Positions 25,278-33,206 of a stretch of 64,000 nt of DNA are shown here, piece by piece. The stretch comes from Candidatus Yanofskybacteria bacterium CG10_big_fil_rev_8_21_14_0_10_36_16 (lineage in GTDB: Bacteria > Patescibacteria > Paceibacteria > 2-02-FULL-40-12 > IGHO2-01-FULL-4-A): contig PCXQ01000003.1 of NCBI GenBank assembly GCA_002794035.1, positions 56,348 to 120,347 on the forward strand, given 5' to 3'. The number at the start of each line of letters is the position of its first letter. The first letter of the stretch is position 1. The translations under genes and the position numbers were made by a program. The notes under the pieces are model-generated. The model made no database searches. It was given only the letters and a program-made list of their open reading frames with translations, and was not told the DNA's origin.

Positions 25278-27040
25278 ATTTTATTATTAATTTTCTAAAA
25301 AAAAATTTAAATAACAACAAAAAATATCTACCAGTTTTGCTGGTATTGATTTTTGCCATATTTCATACGTTTCTTGCTTCAAAGACTTTTAGTATTGATG
25401 ATAATGGTAATATACGAACCGCATTTGCTGCATTTGGAGATATACCTCTTCATATGACACAGGTTACTAAATTTGGTCTCAATGATTTAGATGATCTTAA
25501 TGAACCCATATATGCAGGCAGTAAATTAAAATACCCTTTCATAATTAATTTTTTTAGTGGTTTTTTGTTGAGAATTACCGGTAATCTTACATTTGCTATG
25601 CTTGTTCCTGTGTTTGTTCTTATAATTTTAAATGTTTTCATTGTATATTTAATATATAAAAAATTTACGGGTGGCAGGTGGCTAGCTTTGTTTGCTCTTT
25701 TATTTTTCTTTTTAGGTTCTGGTTTGGGTGCGTGGTCTCATCTTCAGCATGCATTTGACAATAGTATGTCTTTGTCTGAATTTAATAATTATCTTTTAAG
25801 CAACAATATAGCTACTGCGGTAAAGAACGATGCTGTTTACCCCGAACAAAATATTGGTTTTGGGGCACCGTTATCAATGTCCTTTCTTCATCAGCGCACA
25901 TTTTTGCTTGGGCTCTTTGGTTTTTTGCTTTTTTTCTTATTAATAAATGTTAAGACAGATGATTTGAAGAAAAAACAAAGATGGATTTGGGCAGGTATTG
26001 TTCTCGGTGCTTTGCCCATGGCCCATGCTCATAGCTTTATTGCAACGGGCATTGTTCTTGGTTTGTCTTTGTTTGTTGCTCTTATAAATAAGAATTGGCA
26101 GCGCTTTAAATTTTTGTTTGCGATTGCAATGATTGCTTTCGTTATTGCATTGCCTCAGGTGTGGTATTTGATAGGAGACAATGATTCTTTTGGGGAGGAT
26201 TCCGGTTTTATGCATTTACGAGTTGGCTGGATGACCGAGCCTTCTACGGGGTCTATTAGATATCCCGAAGGAATAGAACCCACAATTTGGCATACGGCAT
26301 TTTTAAAATTTTTATGGGTAAATTTCGGTGTTATTTTGCCGGCATTTTTTGTTGCTGCTGTTTATGTTTTTTGGCCACGACAAATCAATAGCGTATACGG
26401 GATTAAAAAAATGCGTTATTTTGCCTTGTTTGGACTCATGTTGTTTTTAGTGGTTCAATTTATAAAGTTTCAGCCGTGGGATTACGACAATAATAAACTG
26501 CTAGTTTATTGGCAGTTTTTTACAGCCGGTCTTTTAATGATGTTATTGGGTCGTATATATGAAAAGAAAAAGATTTTAGGCGTTGTTCTAACCTCAGTGT
26601 TTTTAGTCGCAGTTCTTGGTTCTGGTGTTGTCGACATGATTCCAAGAGCTATGGCTAATGGAGAATCTTTGTATGTAATATTTAACCTAGATGCCAGAAA
26701 AATGGCTGAATACATCCATCTTAATATTCCAGAAAGTGAGATTATATTAACAGGAACTGCACACCTTAATCCGGTGAATTCTTTAGCTGGCAGAGAAGTT
26801 TGGGTTGGCTATCCAGGATGGCTTTGGACAAGAGGGATAAATTATAGTGACAGAATAAGGGATGTTAAAAATTTTTATACTGATCCGATTAGTGGTAAGT
26901 ATTTTGTTGAGAAAGAAAACATTAACTATGCCTTATTTGATAATAGTGTCGTTTATGATTTTAATGCTAATAAGGAGATTTTTGATCAAAATTTTAGAAA
27001 AGTGTTTGAATCTGGAAGCTATACACTTTATGAGTTATGA
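25268..27040 (+). CDS. Polytopic membrane protein, GT-C-like (paralogue 2)
   Basis: A 590-residue paralogue of the gene at 22057 with the same helix layout and motifs (HMTQVTKFG, YPEQNIGFGAPLS, FLWVNFGVILPAFF, PWDYDNNKLLVYWQFF, NPVNSLAGREVWVGYPGW). A 35-nt stretch at 26316-26350 is identical to 23090-23124. The ATG at 25268, overlapping the PMT stop codon (ATGGCGTTAA), is preferred over a TTG at 25256. Its TGA stop overlaps the ATG of rnhB, implying translational coupling. Function as for the first paralogue; not assigned. Confidence 0.65.
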   Translation: MALNFIINFLKKNLNNNKKYLPVLLVLIFAIFHTFLASKTFSIDDNGNIRTAFAAFGDIPLHMTQVTKFGLNDLDDLNEPIYAGSKLKYPFIINFFSGFLLRITGNLTFAMLVPVFVLIILNVFIVYLIYKKFTGGRWLALFALLFFFLGSGLGAWSHLQHAFDNSMSLSEFNNYLLSNNIATAVKNDAVYPEQNIGFGAPLSMSFLHQRTFLLGLFGFLLFFLLINVKTDDLKKKQRWIWAGIVLGALPMAHAHSFIATGIVLGLSLFVALINKNWQRFKFLFAIAMIAFVIALPQVWYLIGDNDSFGEDSGFMHLRVGWMTEPSTGSIRYPEGIEPTIWHTAFLKFLWVNFGVILPAFFVAAVYVFWPRQINSVYGIKKMRYFALFGLMLFLVVQFIKFQPWDYDNNKLLVYWQFFTAGLLMMLLGRIYEKKKILGVVLTSVFLVAVLGSGVVDMIPRAMANGESLYVIFNLDARKMAEYIHLNIPESEIILTGTAHLNPVNSLAGREVWVGYPGWLWTRGINYSDRIRDVKNFYTDPISGKYFVEKENINYALFDNSVVYDFNANKEIFDQNFRKVFESGSYTLYEL

Positions 27041-27687
27041 TGTTGCCTAATAAATTGTTAGAAAAAAAGCTTTTTAGGCAGGGATATAAACATATTATCG
27101 CTGTTGATGAAGTCGGGGTGGGGCCATTGGCGGGGCCTGTTGTGGCCTCTGCTGTTTTAATTACGCCTAAGTTTTTATTGAATAGGAGTAAAAAACTTAA
27201 AAATGTTCGTGATTCAAAAATTATACAACCGAACGAGCGGGAAGAACTTGCTGATGAACTTAAATCAAATAAAGATATTAAATTTTCGTTATCATATGTT
27301 CGACCTTCAATAATAGATAAGATAAATATTTATCAGGCCACAATACGAGCAATGCGAAGCGCAATAAATAAATTAAAAATTAGCCACAAAAAATCTATCG
27401 TGTTGGTTGATGGCAAAGCAAAAATTCTGGGGCTTGATGTGGATCAAATTACTATAATAAAAGGGGATAGTAAAATTTTTTCAATTGCATGTGCATCAAT
27501 TATTGCCAAAGTTACGCGTGATAAAATGATGATGCGATATGCAAAAAAATATCCGCAGTATGAATTCGAAAAACATAAAGGCTATGGCACGAAACTGCAT
27601 AATTTATGCCTTAAAAAACATGGTCCATGCGAAATACACAGAAAATCGTTTGAGCCGGTAGCGAAGTTAGTAGCACATAGCAAGTAG
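27037..27687 (+). CDS. rnhB: Ribonuclease HII
   Basis: A 216-residue enzyme that nicks DNA at embedded ribonucleotides and removes RNA from RNA-DNA hybrids. Catalytic acids: Asp and Glu in AVDEVGVGPLAG (about 22-23), Asp in VLVDGKAK (about 123) and Asp in KVTRDKMM (about 160). The usual ribonucleotide-recognition motif GRG reads GVG here (DEVGVG rather than DEAGRG), which could weaken selectivity for single ribonucleotides. Start overlaps the upstream stop codon (ATGA). A terminator follows. Confidence 0.92.
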   Translation: MMLPNKLLEKKLFRQGYKHIIAVDEVGVGPLAGPVVASAVLITPKFLLNRSKKLKNVRDSKIIQPNEREELADELKSNKDIKFSLSYVRPSIIDKINIYQATIRAMRSAINKLKISHKKSIVLVDGKAKILGLDVDQITIIKGDSKIFSIACASIIAKVTRDKMMMRYAKKYPQYEFEKHKGYGTKLHNLCLKKHGPCEIHRKSFEPVAKLVAHSK

Positions 27688-27716
27688 TATGCAGTAAGCA
27701 AGATATAACAAAATTG

Positions 27717-27752
27717 AGTCGGCTTAATCTATATATTTAGCCGGCCTTTTTA
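27717..27752 (+). terminator. Intrinsic terminator after rnhB
   Basis: AGTCGGCT/AGCCGGC-type hairpin (27717-27724 with 27739-27745) followed by CTTTTTT. Confidence 0.75.
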
Positions 27753-27827
27753 ATGCAAAAAAAATGTGTTAAATTCAATATATGATTAATTACGAACCAA
27801 TCCCGCTTACACTAAGGTTTATGCGGG

Positions 27828-29369
27828 ATGGCCAACTTTATGAATAAATATGATGCCATTATTGGACTTGAGATACATGCAGAATTAAAGACCAAAACCA
27901 AAATGTTTTGCGGGTCACCTAATGACCCAAACGAAAATCATCCGAATATTAATGTTTGCCCAGTTTGCATGGGTCATCCGGGCACGTTACCGGTACCAAA
28001 CAAAGAAGCAATTAAAAAAACCGTTATGGCCGGCTTAGCTTTGAATTGTAAAATTGCTGAATTTTCAAAATTTGACCGTAAAAATTATTTTTATCCTGAC
28101 TTGCCAAAGGGTTATCAAATATCCCAGTATGATTTGCCTTTTTGTGAGAACGGCTCTCTTGAGATAAATGGAAGAGAAATTGGAATAACCAGAATCCATT
28201 TGGAAGAAGACACAGGCAAACTTTTGCATGATCCTTCTACAGGATCAGGACAAGCTTACTCTTTGGTTGATTACAATCGTGCAGGAGTGCCATTGATGGA
28301 ACTTGTAACAGAACCTGATTTAAAATCAGCAGATGATGTTTATAAATTTGCTAAAGAATTGCGTTTGATTTTGCGTTATCTTGGTGTTTCAGATGCTGAT
28401 ATGGAAAAAGGTCAGATGAGAGTTGAGGTCAATATATCTCTTAAACCTGAAGGTTCATCAGAGTTTGGCACAAAGGTAGAAGTTAAAAACATAAACTCAA
28501 TTAATGCAGCAGCGCGGTCGGTTGAATATGAAATAAAAAGACAATCAGAGTTGCTTAACAAAGGAGAAAAAATAGTTCAGGAAACGCGAGGCTGGGATGA
28601 GACAAAGCAGGAAACATTTAGTCAGAGAATAAAGGAGACTTCTGCTGATTATAGATATTTTCCGGAGCCAGACATACCGCCAATTACTTTAAGCAAGGAT
28701 CAGATAGAGGAAATACAACTTGGTTTGCCTGAATTACCCAAGCAAAGACGCGAAAGATTTAAAGAGCAATATGAAATAAAAGATGAGCAGGCAGAAATAT
28801 TTACTACTTCTAAACATTTAGGCGATTATTATGAAAAAGTAGCAAGTGAGCTGGATGCTTCGGCAAAAATAGAGCATTTAAAAAGCGGAACCAAAGATGA
28901 AAATGGTCCTCCGGGAGAAGACCATTTACCTGCAAAACTGCATACGCTTTCTGCAAATTATATGATTACTGAGTTTCCGCCCCTTATGTCTGCTGTCGAC
29001 AACGAGATAGATGATCTTGAGGGATTTAAGATTGAGCCCGAAGCATTTGCTGAACTTATGGTTATGATTTTCCATAAAAAATTATCATCAACTGCAGCTA
29101 AGACAGTGCTTAAAGAAATGGCAGAAACAGGACTACACCCCGAACATGTAGCCAAAGAAATGAATCTTTTACAGGTTTCTGATGAGGGAGAGTTGTTACT
29201 TGCAATTGAAGAAGTAATAAACAATAATAAAAATGCGGTCGAAGATTATAAAAAAGGCAAAAAAGAATCAATCAAGTTCCTTGTCGGACAAGTAATGGCC
29301 AAAACCAGCGGTAAAGCGAATCCGCAGGTAGTTAGCAAGTTGCTTGAGGAGGAATTGAACAATGACTAG
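27828..29369 (+). CDS. gatB: Aspartyl/glutamyl-tRNA amidotransferase subunit B
   Basis: A 513-residue tRNA-binding kinase subunit of GatCAB, which converts Glu-tRNA(Gln) or Asp-tRNA(Asn) to the amide. Landmarks: IGLEIHAELKTKTKMFCGSP, CPVCMGHPG, RKNYFYPDLPKGYQISQYD, HLEEDTGKLLHD, DYNRAGVPLMELVTEPD, the YRYFPEPDIPP segment and the C-terminal Yqey domain. Eight extra residues (PSTGSGQA) after HLEEDTGKLLHD come from a repeat insertion at 28230-28256. A second start (27840, MNKYDAIIGLE) is equally plausible, because the first ATG lies in a hairpin arm (ATCCCGC/GCGGGAT). No gatA or gatC nearby. Confidence 0.95.
   Translation: MANFMNKYDAIIGLEIHAELKTKTKMFCGSPNDPNENHPNINVCPVCMGHPGTLPVPNKEAIKKTVMAGLALNCKIAEFSKFDRKNYFYPDLPKGYQISQYDLPFCENGSLEINGREIGITRIHLEEDTGKLLHDPSTGSGQAYSLVDYNRAGVPLMELVTEPDLKSADDVYKFAKELRLILRYLGVSDADMEKGQMRVEVNISLKPEGSSEFGTKVEVKNINSINAAARSVEYEIKRQSELLNKGEKIVQETRGWDETKQETFSQRIKETSADYRYFPEPDIPPITLSKDQIEEIQLGLPELPKQRRERFKEQYEIKDEQAEIFTTSKHLGDYYEKVASELDASAKIEHLKSGTKDENGPPGEDHLPAKLHTLSANYMITEFPPLMSAVDNEIDDLEGFKIEPEAFAELMVMIFHKKLSSTAAKTVLKEMAETGLHPEHVAKEMNLLQVSDEGELLLAIEEVINNNKNAVEDYKKGKKESIKFLVGQVMAKTSGKANPQVVSKLLEEELNND
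28230..28256. repeat. GCTTGTCCTGAGC-type repeat inserted in gatB
   Basis: The minus strand reads AGCTTGTCCTGATCCTGTAG, related to the tandem copies in miaA. It is inserted in frame and adds PSTGSGQA. Confidence 0.7.
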
Positions 29370-29718
29370 CATTGAAACACTTCCCGAAAAATTAGAAAAA
29401 AAAGAAGCGCCAAAATCTGTGGCGGATAGGCCAATTATTGGTGATCCGCTTAGGATAGAGATAAATAATCTGATTCAATTGAGAAATGAGATTGTCAATA
29501 AAGAAATAGGCGGTATGTACGAGGAGGGCAAAATAACACAAGAAGGAAAAGATCAATTATTGACGATGTTAGATAGTCAGATAAAAGAAAGAGAAGAACA
29601 ATTAGCAAGACCTTCATTAGAAGATGACAAAGAAGTTGATAAAGTAGAAAAGATAAAAGAGATTAGAGATCAAATAGAAGCTTTGGAGAACGAACTTGTT
29701 AAAGCAGAAGCAGAGTAA
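29362..29718 (+). CDS. Coiled-coil protein of unknown function
   Basis: A 118-residue charged protein. The N-terminal 30 residues are Lys/Glu/Pro-rich. The rest is two helical stretches (EINNLIQLRNEIVNKEI and VEKIKEIRDQIEALENELVK) with heptad spacing of Leu/Ile, a likely coiled coil. It overlaps the gatB stop codon by 8 nt, so translation is probably coupled. It is not similar to GatC. No family recognised. Confidence 0.6.
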   Translation: MTSIETLPEKLEKKEAPKSVADRPIIGDPLRIEINNLIQLRNEIVNKEIGGMYEEGKITQEGKDQLLTMLDSQIKEREEQLARPSLEDDKEVDKVEKIKEIRDQIEALENELVKAEAE

Positions 29719-29719
29719 T

Positions 29720-30697
29720 TTAGATATTGAGAAGCCTTTTAAGGTAATCCTCGGCTTTTGGGGGTTTGTTAAACCACTTAATGTTTCTATTGCGCTTGAA
29801 CCAGGTCATCTGGCGTCGGGCGTATTTTCTTATATTTCTATATAAATTTTCAACCATTTCATCTTTGCTTATCTTGCCTCTTAAATATCTTGATATCCAG
29901 CGATATTCAAGCCCGAAGTCATCAAGACGTTTCCAAGAAACTCCATTTGAGTGAAGATTTTTTACTTCTTTTATCATATCCTGATTTAGTCTGGAAATAA
30001 GCCTTTTGTATATTTTTTGTTCTAGCTCTGTTATAGAGGGTTTTATTCCAATTATAATTATTTTTAATTTTTTATCGTTGATTTCAAATATTTGAGTCTT
30101 TGTTTTGTTGTAATAGGCCAGTAGGTCAAATTTTGGAGCATTGCCCTTTGTTGCTATGGCTATTTCAATGGCGCGAATAAGGCGTCTTTTGTTTTTTGCT
30201 TGAACATCTTTTGCTCTTTCAGGATCTAGTTTGTTTAATTTATTAAATAATTTTTCAATGGTTTGTTTTTCAAGACGAGCTCTCAGTTCTTTGTCTGCTT
30301 TAATTTCAGGTATGGGCCAGTTATATATTAAAGAGTCAATCCAAAAACCTGTTCCGCCAGCTATTATGGGTAAATGATTTCTACTTATTATTTCTTCAAT
30401 TTTTTTTCTGGCAAGTTTTTTGAATTTTGTAACATTAAAATCTGTCTTAGGTGAAACAACATCAAGTAAGTAGTGGGGAATGCCCCTCATTTCTTTTTTT
30501 GTTATTTTTCCTGTCCCTATATCCATTCCACGATAAACTTGTCTTGAATCGGCTGAGATTATCTCGCCTGCTGGTTTCTGGGCTTGTCCTGAGCCTGCCG
30601 AAGTGGCTTGTCCTGAGCGAAGTCGAAGGGCAATTTCCACAGCCAAATCCGACTTTCCTGAAGCTGTAGGTCCTACTATAACTATTAATTTATCCAT
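29720..30697 (-). CDS. miaA: tRNA dimethylallyltransferase MiaA
   Basis: A 325-residue enzyme that adds an isopentenyl group to A37 of tRNAs reading UNN codons. P-loop GPTASGKS (about 9-16), the catalytic DSRQVY motif, TGKITKKEM, PIIAGGTGFWI and the C-terminal RRQMTWFKRN are present. Between ALRL and GEIISADSRQVY, 17 residues (SGQA-rich) are inserted compared with the family; they are encoded by two tandem copies of a GGCTTGTCCTGAGC repeat. The ATG at 30697 (MDKLIVIVGPT) is preferred over 30712. Confidence 0.94.
   Translation of the reverse strand: MDKLIVIVGPTASGKSDLAVEIALRLRSGQATSAGSGQAQKPAGEIISADSRQVYRGMDIGTGKITKKEMRGIPHYLLDVVSPKTDFNVTKFKKLARKKIEEIISRNHLPIIAGGTGFWIDSLIYNWPIPEIKADKELRARLEKQTIEKLFNKLNKLDPERAKDVQAKNKRRLIRAIEIAIATKGNAPKFDLLAYYNKTKTQIFEINDKKLKIIIIGIKPSITELEQKIYKRLISRLNQDMIKEVKNLHSNGVSWKRLDDFGLEYRWISRYLRGKISKDEMVENLYRNIRKYARRQMTWFKRNRNIKWFNKPPKAEDYLKRLLNI
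30573..30630. repeat. Tandem GGCTTGTCCTGAGC repeat inserted in miaA
   Basis: Two copies of GGCTTGTCCTGAGC (30581-30594 and 30605-30618) followed by CTGCCGAAG and GAAGTCGAAGGG respectively; about 51 bp of extra, in-frame DNA. Confidence 0.85.
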
Positions 30698-30766
30698 GTT
30701 ATTTTTTATCATGATAATGTAAGATAGATTATAGACAAAGTACCTTAAAAATAAAAGGAGGTAGCA

Positions 30767-31342
30767 ATGCCTTTTTTATACGGTCAGATCGACTTTATTA
30801 AAAAAAATTGGCCGTTTTTGATACCTCTGGTAATGATTTTTCTGAATGTAGAGTTAATTATAATTCCTGGTTTAATGACTTGGGGTATGGGAGGTTTTGA
30901 GCTTTTTGTTGTATCTAGTATTATAGCAACCCTTTCTCTTTTTGTTTGGCATGTTTTTTGGATGTGGTTTATTAAAAATAAAATTGAACCCTTGAGTCAA
31001 AAAGATACAATTAAAGATGACATTAAATTCGGTAGAGAAATGGCTGTAGTTCTAAGTGAGAAGGGATATTTTGATCAGGCTAAAAATTATTTTGTTAAAA
31101 AATATTATAAAATATTTCATCCTTCAAATCCTTTTATAAAAAAGATTAAGACAGGCGGATATATGGCTATGGCAAGTATGGTAATTTTCTTACCTTATCC
31201 TGGTGTTAGAACTAGTTTTGTTGTTTTTTGCTGTGCCACAAAATGGCAGAGGGGATTTATTTTTTTGATTTTTTGCAATATCTGCAGGATGGCTTACATT
31301 ACCGGAATATGGACCCTTATCTTTTACTTTGCTTCTAAATAA
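30767..31342 (+). CDS. Membrane protein of unknown function
   Basis: A 191-residue protein with about four helices: two near the N-terminus (about 15-38 and 46-72), then a charged cytoplasmic stretch, then two near the C-terminus. The piece FLPYPGVRTSFVVFCCATKWQRG between the last helices recalls small-permease or DedA-like re-entrant loops but is not diagnostic. The Shine-Dalgarno AAAAGGAGG is the best in the window, 5 nt before the ATG. Converges on thrS with a shared terminator. Confidence 0.55.
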   Translation: MPFLYGQIDFIKKNWPFLIPLVMIFLNVELIIIPGLMTWGMGGFELFVVSSIIATLSLFVWHVFWMWFIKNKIEPLSQKDTIKDDIKFGREMAVVLSEKGYFDQAKNYFVKKYYKIFHPSNPFIKKIKTGGYMAMASMVIFLPYPGVRTSFVVFCCATKWQRGFIFLIFCNICRMAYITGIWTLIFYFASK

Positions 31343-31380
31343 AAAACCCCGGCGTTTTATCCGGGGTTTTCGCTATTTTT
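31341..31380. terminator. Bidirectional intrinsic terminator
   Basis: AAAACCCCGG/CCGGGGTTTT hairpin (31343-31352 with 31361-31370) between convergent genes, with T-rich sequence on both sides. Confidence 0.8.
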
Positions 31381-33115
31381 TATCTTTGATCTCTTTTTTT
31401 AGTTTTTCTAAAAATTCATCCGGATCAATTTGGCCGAGATCTTCTCCTCCGCGTTTTCTGACAGCAATTTTATTTTCTTTAGCTTCTTTTTCTCCAATTA
31501 TAATGGTATAAGGAGTTTTTTGTTTTTCAGATTCGCGTATTTTTTTGCCGATAGTTTCATTTTGATCATTGAGCTCTGCCCTTATGCCGTTTTCAATAAA
31601 TTTTTCATATATTTTTTTGGTGTATTCAAGTTGGCTTTCGCTAATGTTGGCTATTATTGTTTGAACAGGAGAAAGCCACAAAGGAAATGCACCTGCAAAA
31701 TGTTCAATAAGATTTGCCATGTATCTTTCTATTGCTCCCATGATTGCGGCATGAATCATGGCAACTCTTTCACGTTCTCCGTTTTCATTTACACAAGACA
31801 AATCAAACCTTTCCGGCATATTCATATCAAGTTGGATTGTGGCAACTTGCCACTCTCTGCCTATAGAATCTTTTGTTATGAAATCAATTTTTGGTCCGTA
31901 AAATGCTGCTTCACCTTTTGCTTCCGCTGTTGTTACTCCTCGTTTTTTTGCAGCCTGTCTTAGTTGATCTTCTGCTTTTTGCCATGTTTCAGGAGTGCCA
32001 AGATATGCTTCAAAATTATTTGGATCATGCAAAGATAATCTAACCTGCAGTTTAAAACCCGCCGCTCCATAAAATTCATCTATTATGTCCCATATTTTGT
32101 TTACCTCTTCGTCGATTTGGCTATATCGGCAAAACACATGGGCATCATCTTGCGTTATTGATCTTACTCGAGATAGTCCGGCAAGTTCTCCGGTTTGTTC
32201 GTCTCTATAAACCTTTGTTGTGTTTGCATATCTAACCGGCATCTCTCTATAGCTATGTATTTTTCTGTCATAGATTTGTGTGTGATGAGGGCAATTCATC
32301 GGTTTTATAGCAAACTCATGCCCTTCGCGCGTGTTTACTTTGAAAAGTTCATCTTTAAATTTATCCCAGTGGCCGCTTTTCTCGTAAAGATCCTTTTTTG
32401 TAATATGGGGGATGTCCACTCTTTGATAGCCATGTTTTTTTCTGAGTTCCCAGACAAAATTATCGAGCGAATCTCTCATTAATGCACCTTTGGGTGTAAA
32501 GAGAGGAAGGCCTGAGCCTACGAGTTCTGAAAATACAAATAAATCTAATTCAGGGCCAAGTTTTTTGTGGTCGCGTTTTTTAGCTTCCTCAACCATTTCT
32601 AAATGTTTTTTTAGTTCATCTTTTGTTTCAAAGGCCATTCCATAAATTCTGGTTAGCATTTTGTTTTTTTCATCTCCACGCCAGTAGGCACCAGCCATGT
32701 GGGTTATTTTGAATGCGTCTGGTTTTATATTTTTTGCATTTTCAATGTGTCCGCCACGGCAAAGATCAATATATGCACCGGATTTATATAGGGTAATTTT
32801 TTCTCCCTTTTTTTCTAGATCATCAATAAGTTCTATTTTGTATGGATTGTTTTCGAATCTTTCCTTAGCTTCCTTTGCTGTAACTTCAATTTCTTCAAAT
32901 TTGTCCCATGTTTTTAAAATTTCTCTCATTTTTTTCTCTATTTTTGACAAGTCATTTTCTGAAATGGGGGATTTAAAATCAAGATCATAATAAAAGCCAT
33001 TTTCAATAGCAGGGCCTATGGATTGCTTTGTGTCGGGCCACAAATCTAAAATTGCTGCCGCCAGCAGGTGGGCTAATGAATGTCTTAACTTTTGTAATTT
33101 TTCGTTTTTATCCAT
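31373..33115 (-). CDS. thrS: Threonyl-tRNA synthetase without TGS domain
   Basis: A 580-residue class II synthetase. It begins directly at the editing domain (HSLAHLLA at about residue 12, with DLCRGGHI near 117), so the about 60-residue N-terminal TGS domain of E. coli ThrRS is absent. The catalytic core shows KPMNCPHHTQIY, motif 2 VYRDEQTGELAGLSRVRSIT with QDDAHVFC, and the motif 3 region ERYMANLIEHFAG. A C-terminal anticodon-binding domain follows. Editing (Ser removal) and aminoacylation sites look intact. The start is supported by a promoter 6 nt upstream and no earlier in-frame start. Confidence 0.95.
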   Translation of the reverse strand: MDKNEKLQKLRHSLAHLLAAAILDLWPDTKQSIGPAIENGFYYDLDFKSPISENDLSKIEKKMREILKTWDKFEEIEVTAKEAKERFENNPYKIELIDDLEKKGEKITLYKSGAYIDLCRGGHIENAKNIKPDAFKITHMAGAYWRGDEKNKMLTRIYGMAFETKDELKKHLEMVEEAKKRDHKKLGPELDLFVFSELVGSGLPLFTPKGALMRDSLDNFVWELRKKHGYQRVDIPHITKKDLYEKSGHWDKFKDELFKVNTREGHEFAIKPMNCPHHTQIYDRKIHSYREMPVRYANTTKVYRDEQTGELAGLSRVRSITQDDAHVFCRYSQIDEEVNKIWDIIDEFYGAAGFKLQVRLSLHDPNNFEAYLGTPETWQKAEDQLRQAAKKRGVTTAEAKGEAAFYGPKIDFITKDSIGREWQVATIQLDMNMPERFDLSCVNENGERERVAMIHAAIMGAIERYMANLIEHFAGAFPLWLSPVQTIIANISESQLEYTKKIYEKFIENGIRAELNDQNETIGKKIRESEKQKTPYTIIIGEKEAKENKIAVRKRGGEDLGQIDPDEFLEKLKKEIKDKK

Positions 33116-33121
33116 GATTTA

Positions 33122-33150
33122 ATACTATCAAAATGAATGGTTGTTAACAA
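33122..33150 (-). promoter_or_regulatory. Promoter of thrS (leaderless configuration)
   Basis: On the minus strand: TTGTTA (33145-33150), 17-nt spacer, TAGTAT (33122-33127), 6 nt, then the ATG at 33115. Confidence 0.55.
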
Positions 33151-33206
33151 CAAATACCGTCTTTGAGCAGTATTTGTTTGTATATTTTTTAACACACAAG
33201 TTTTAA

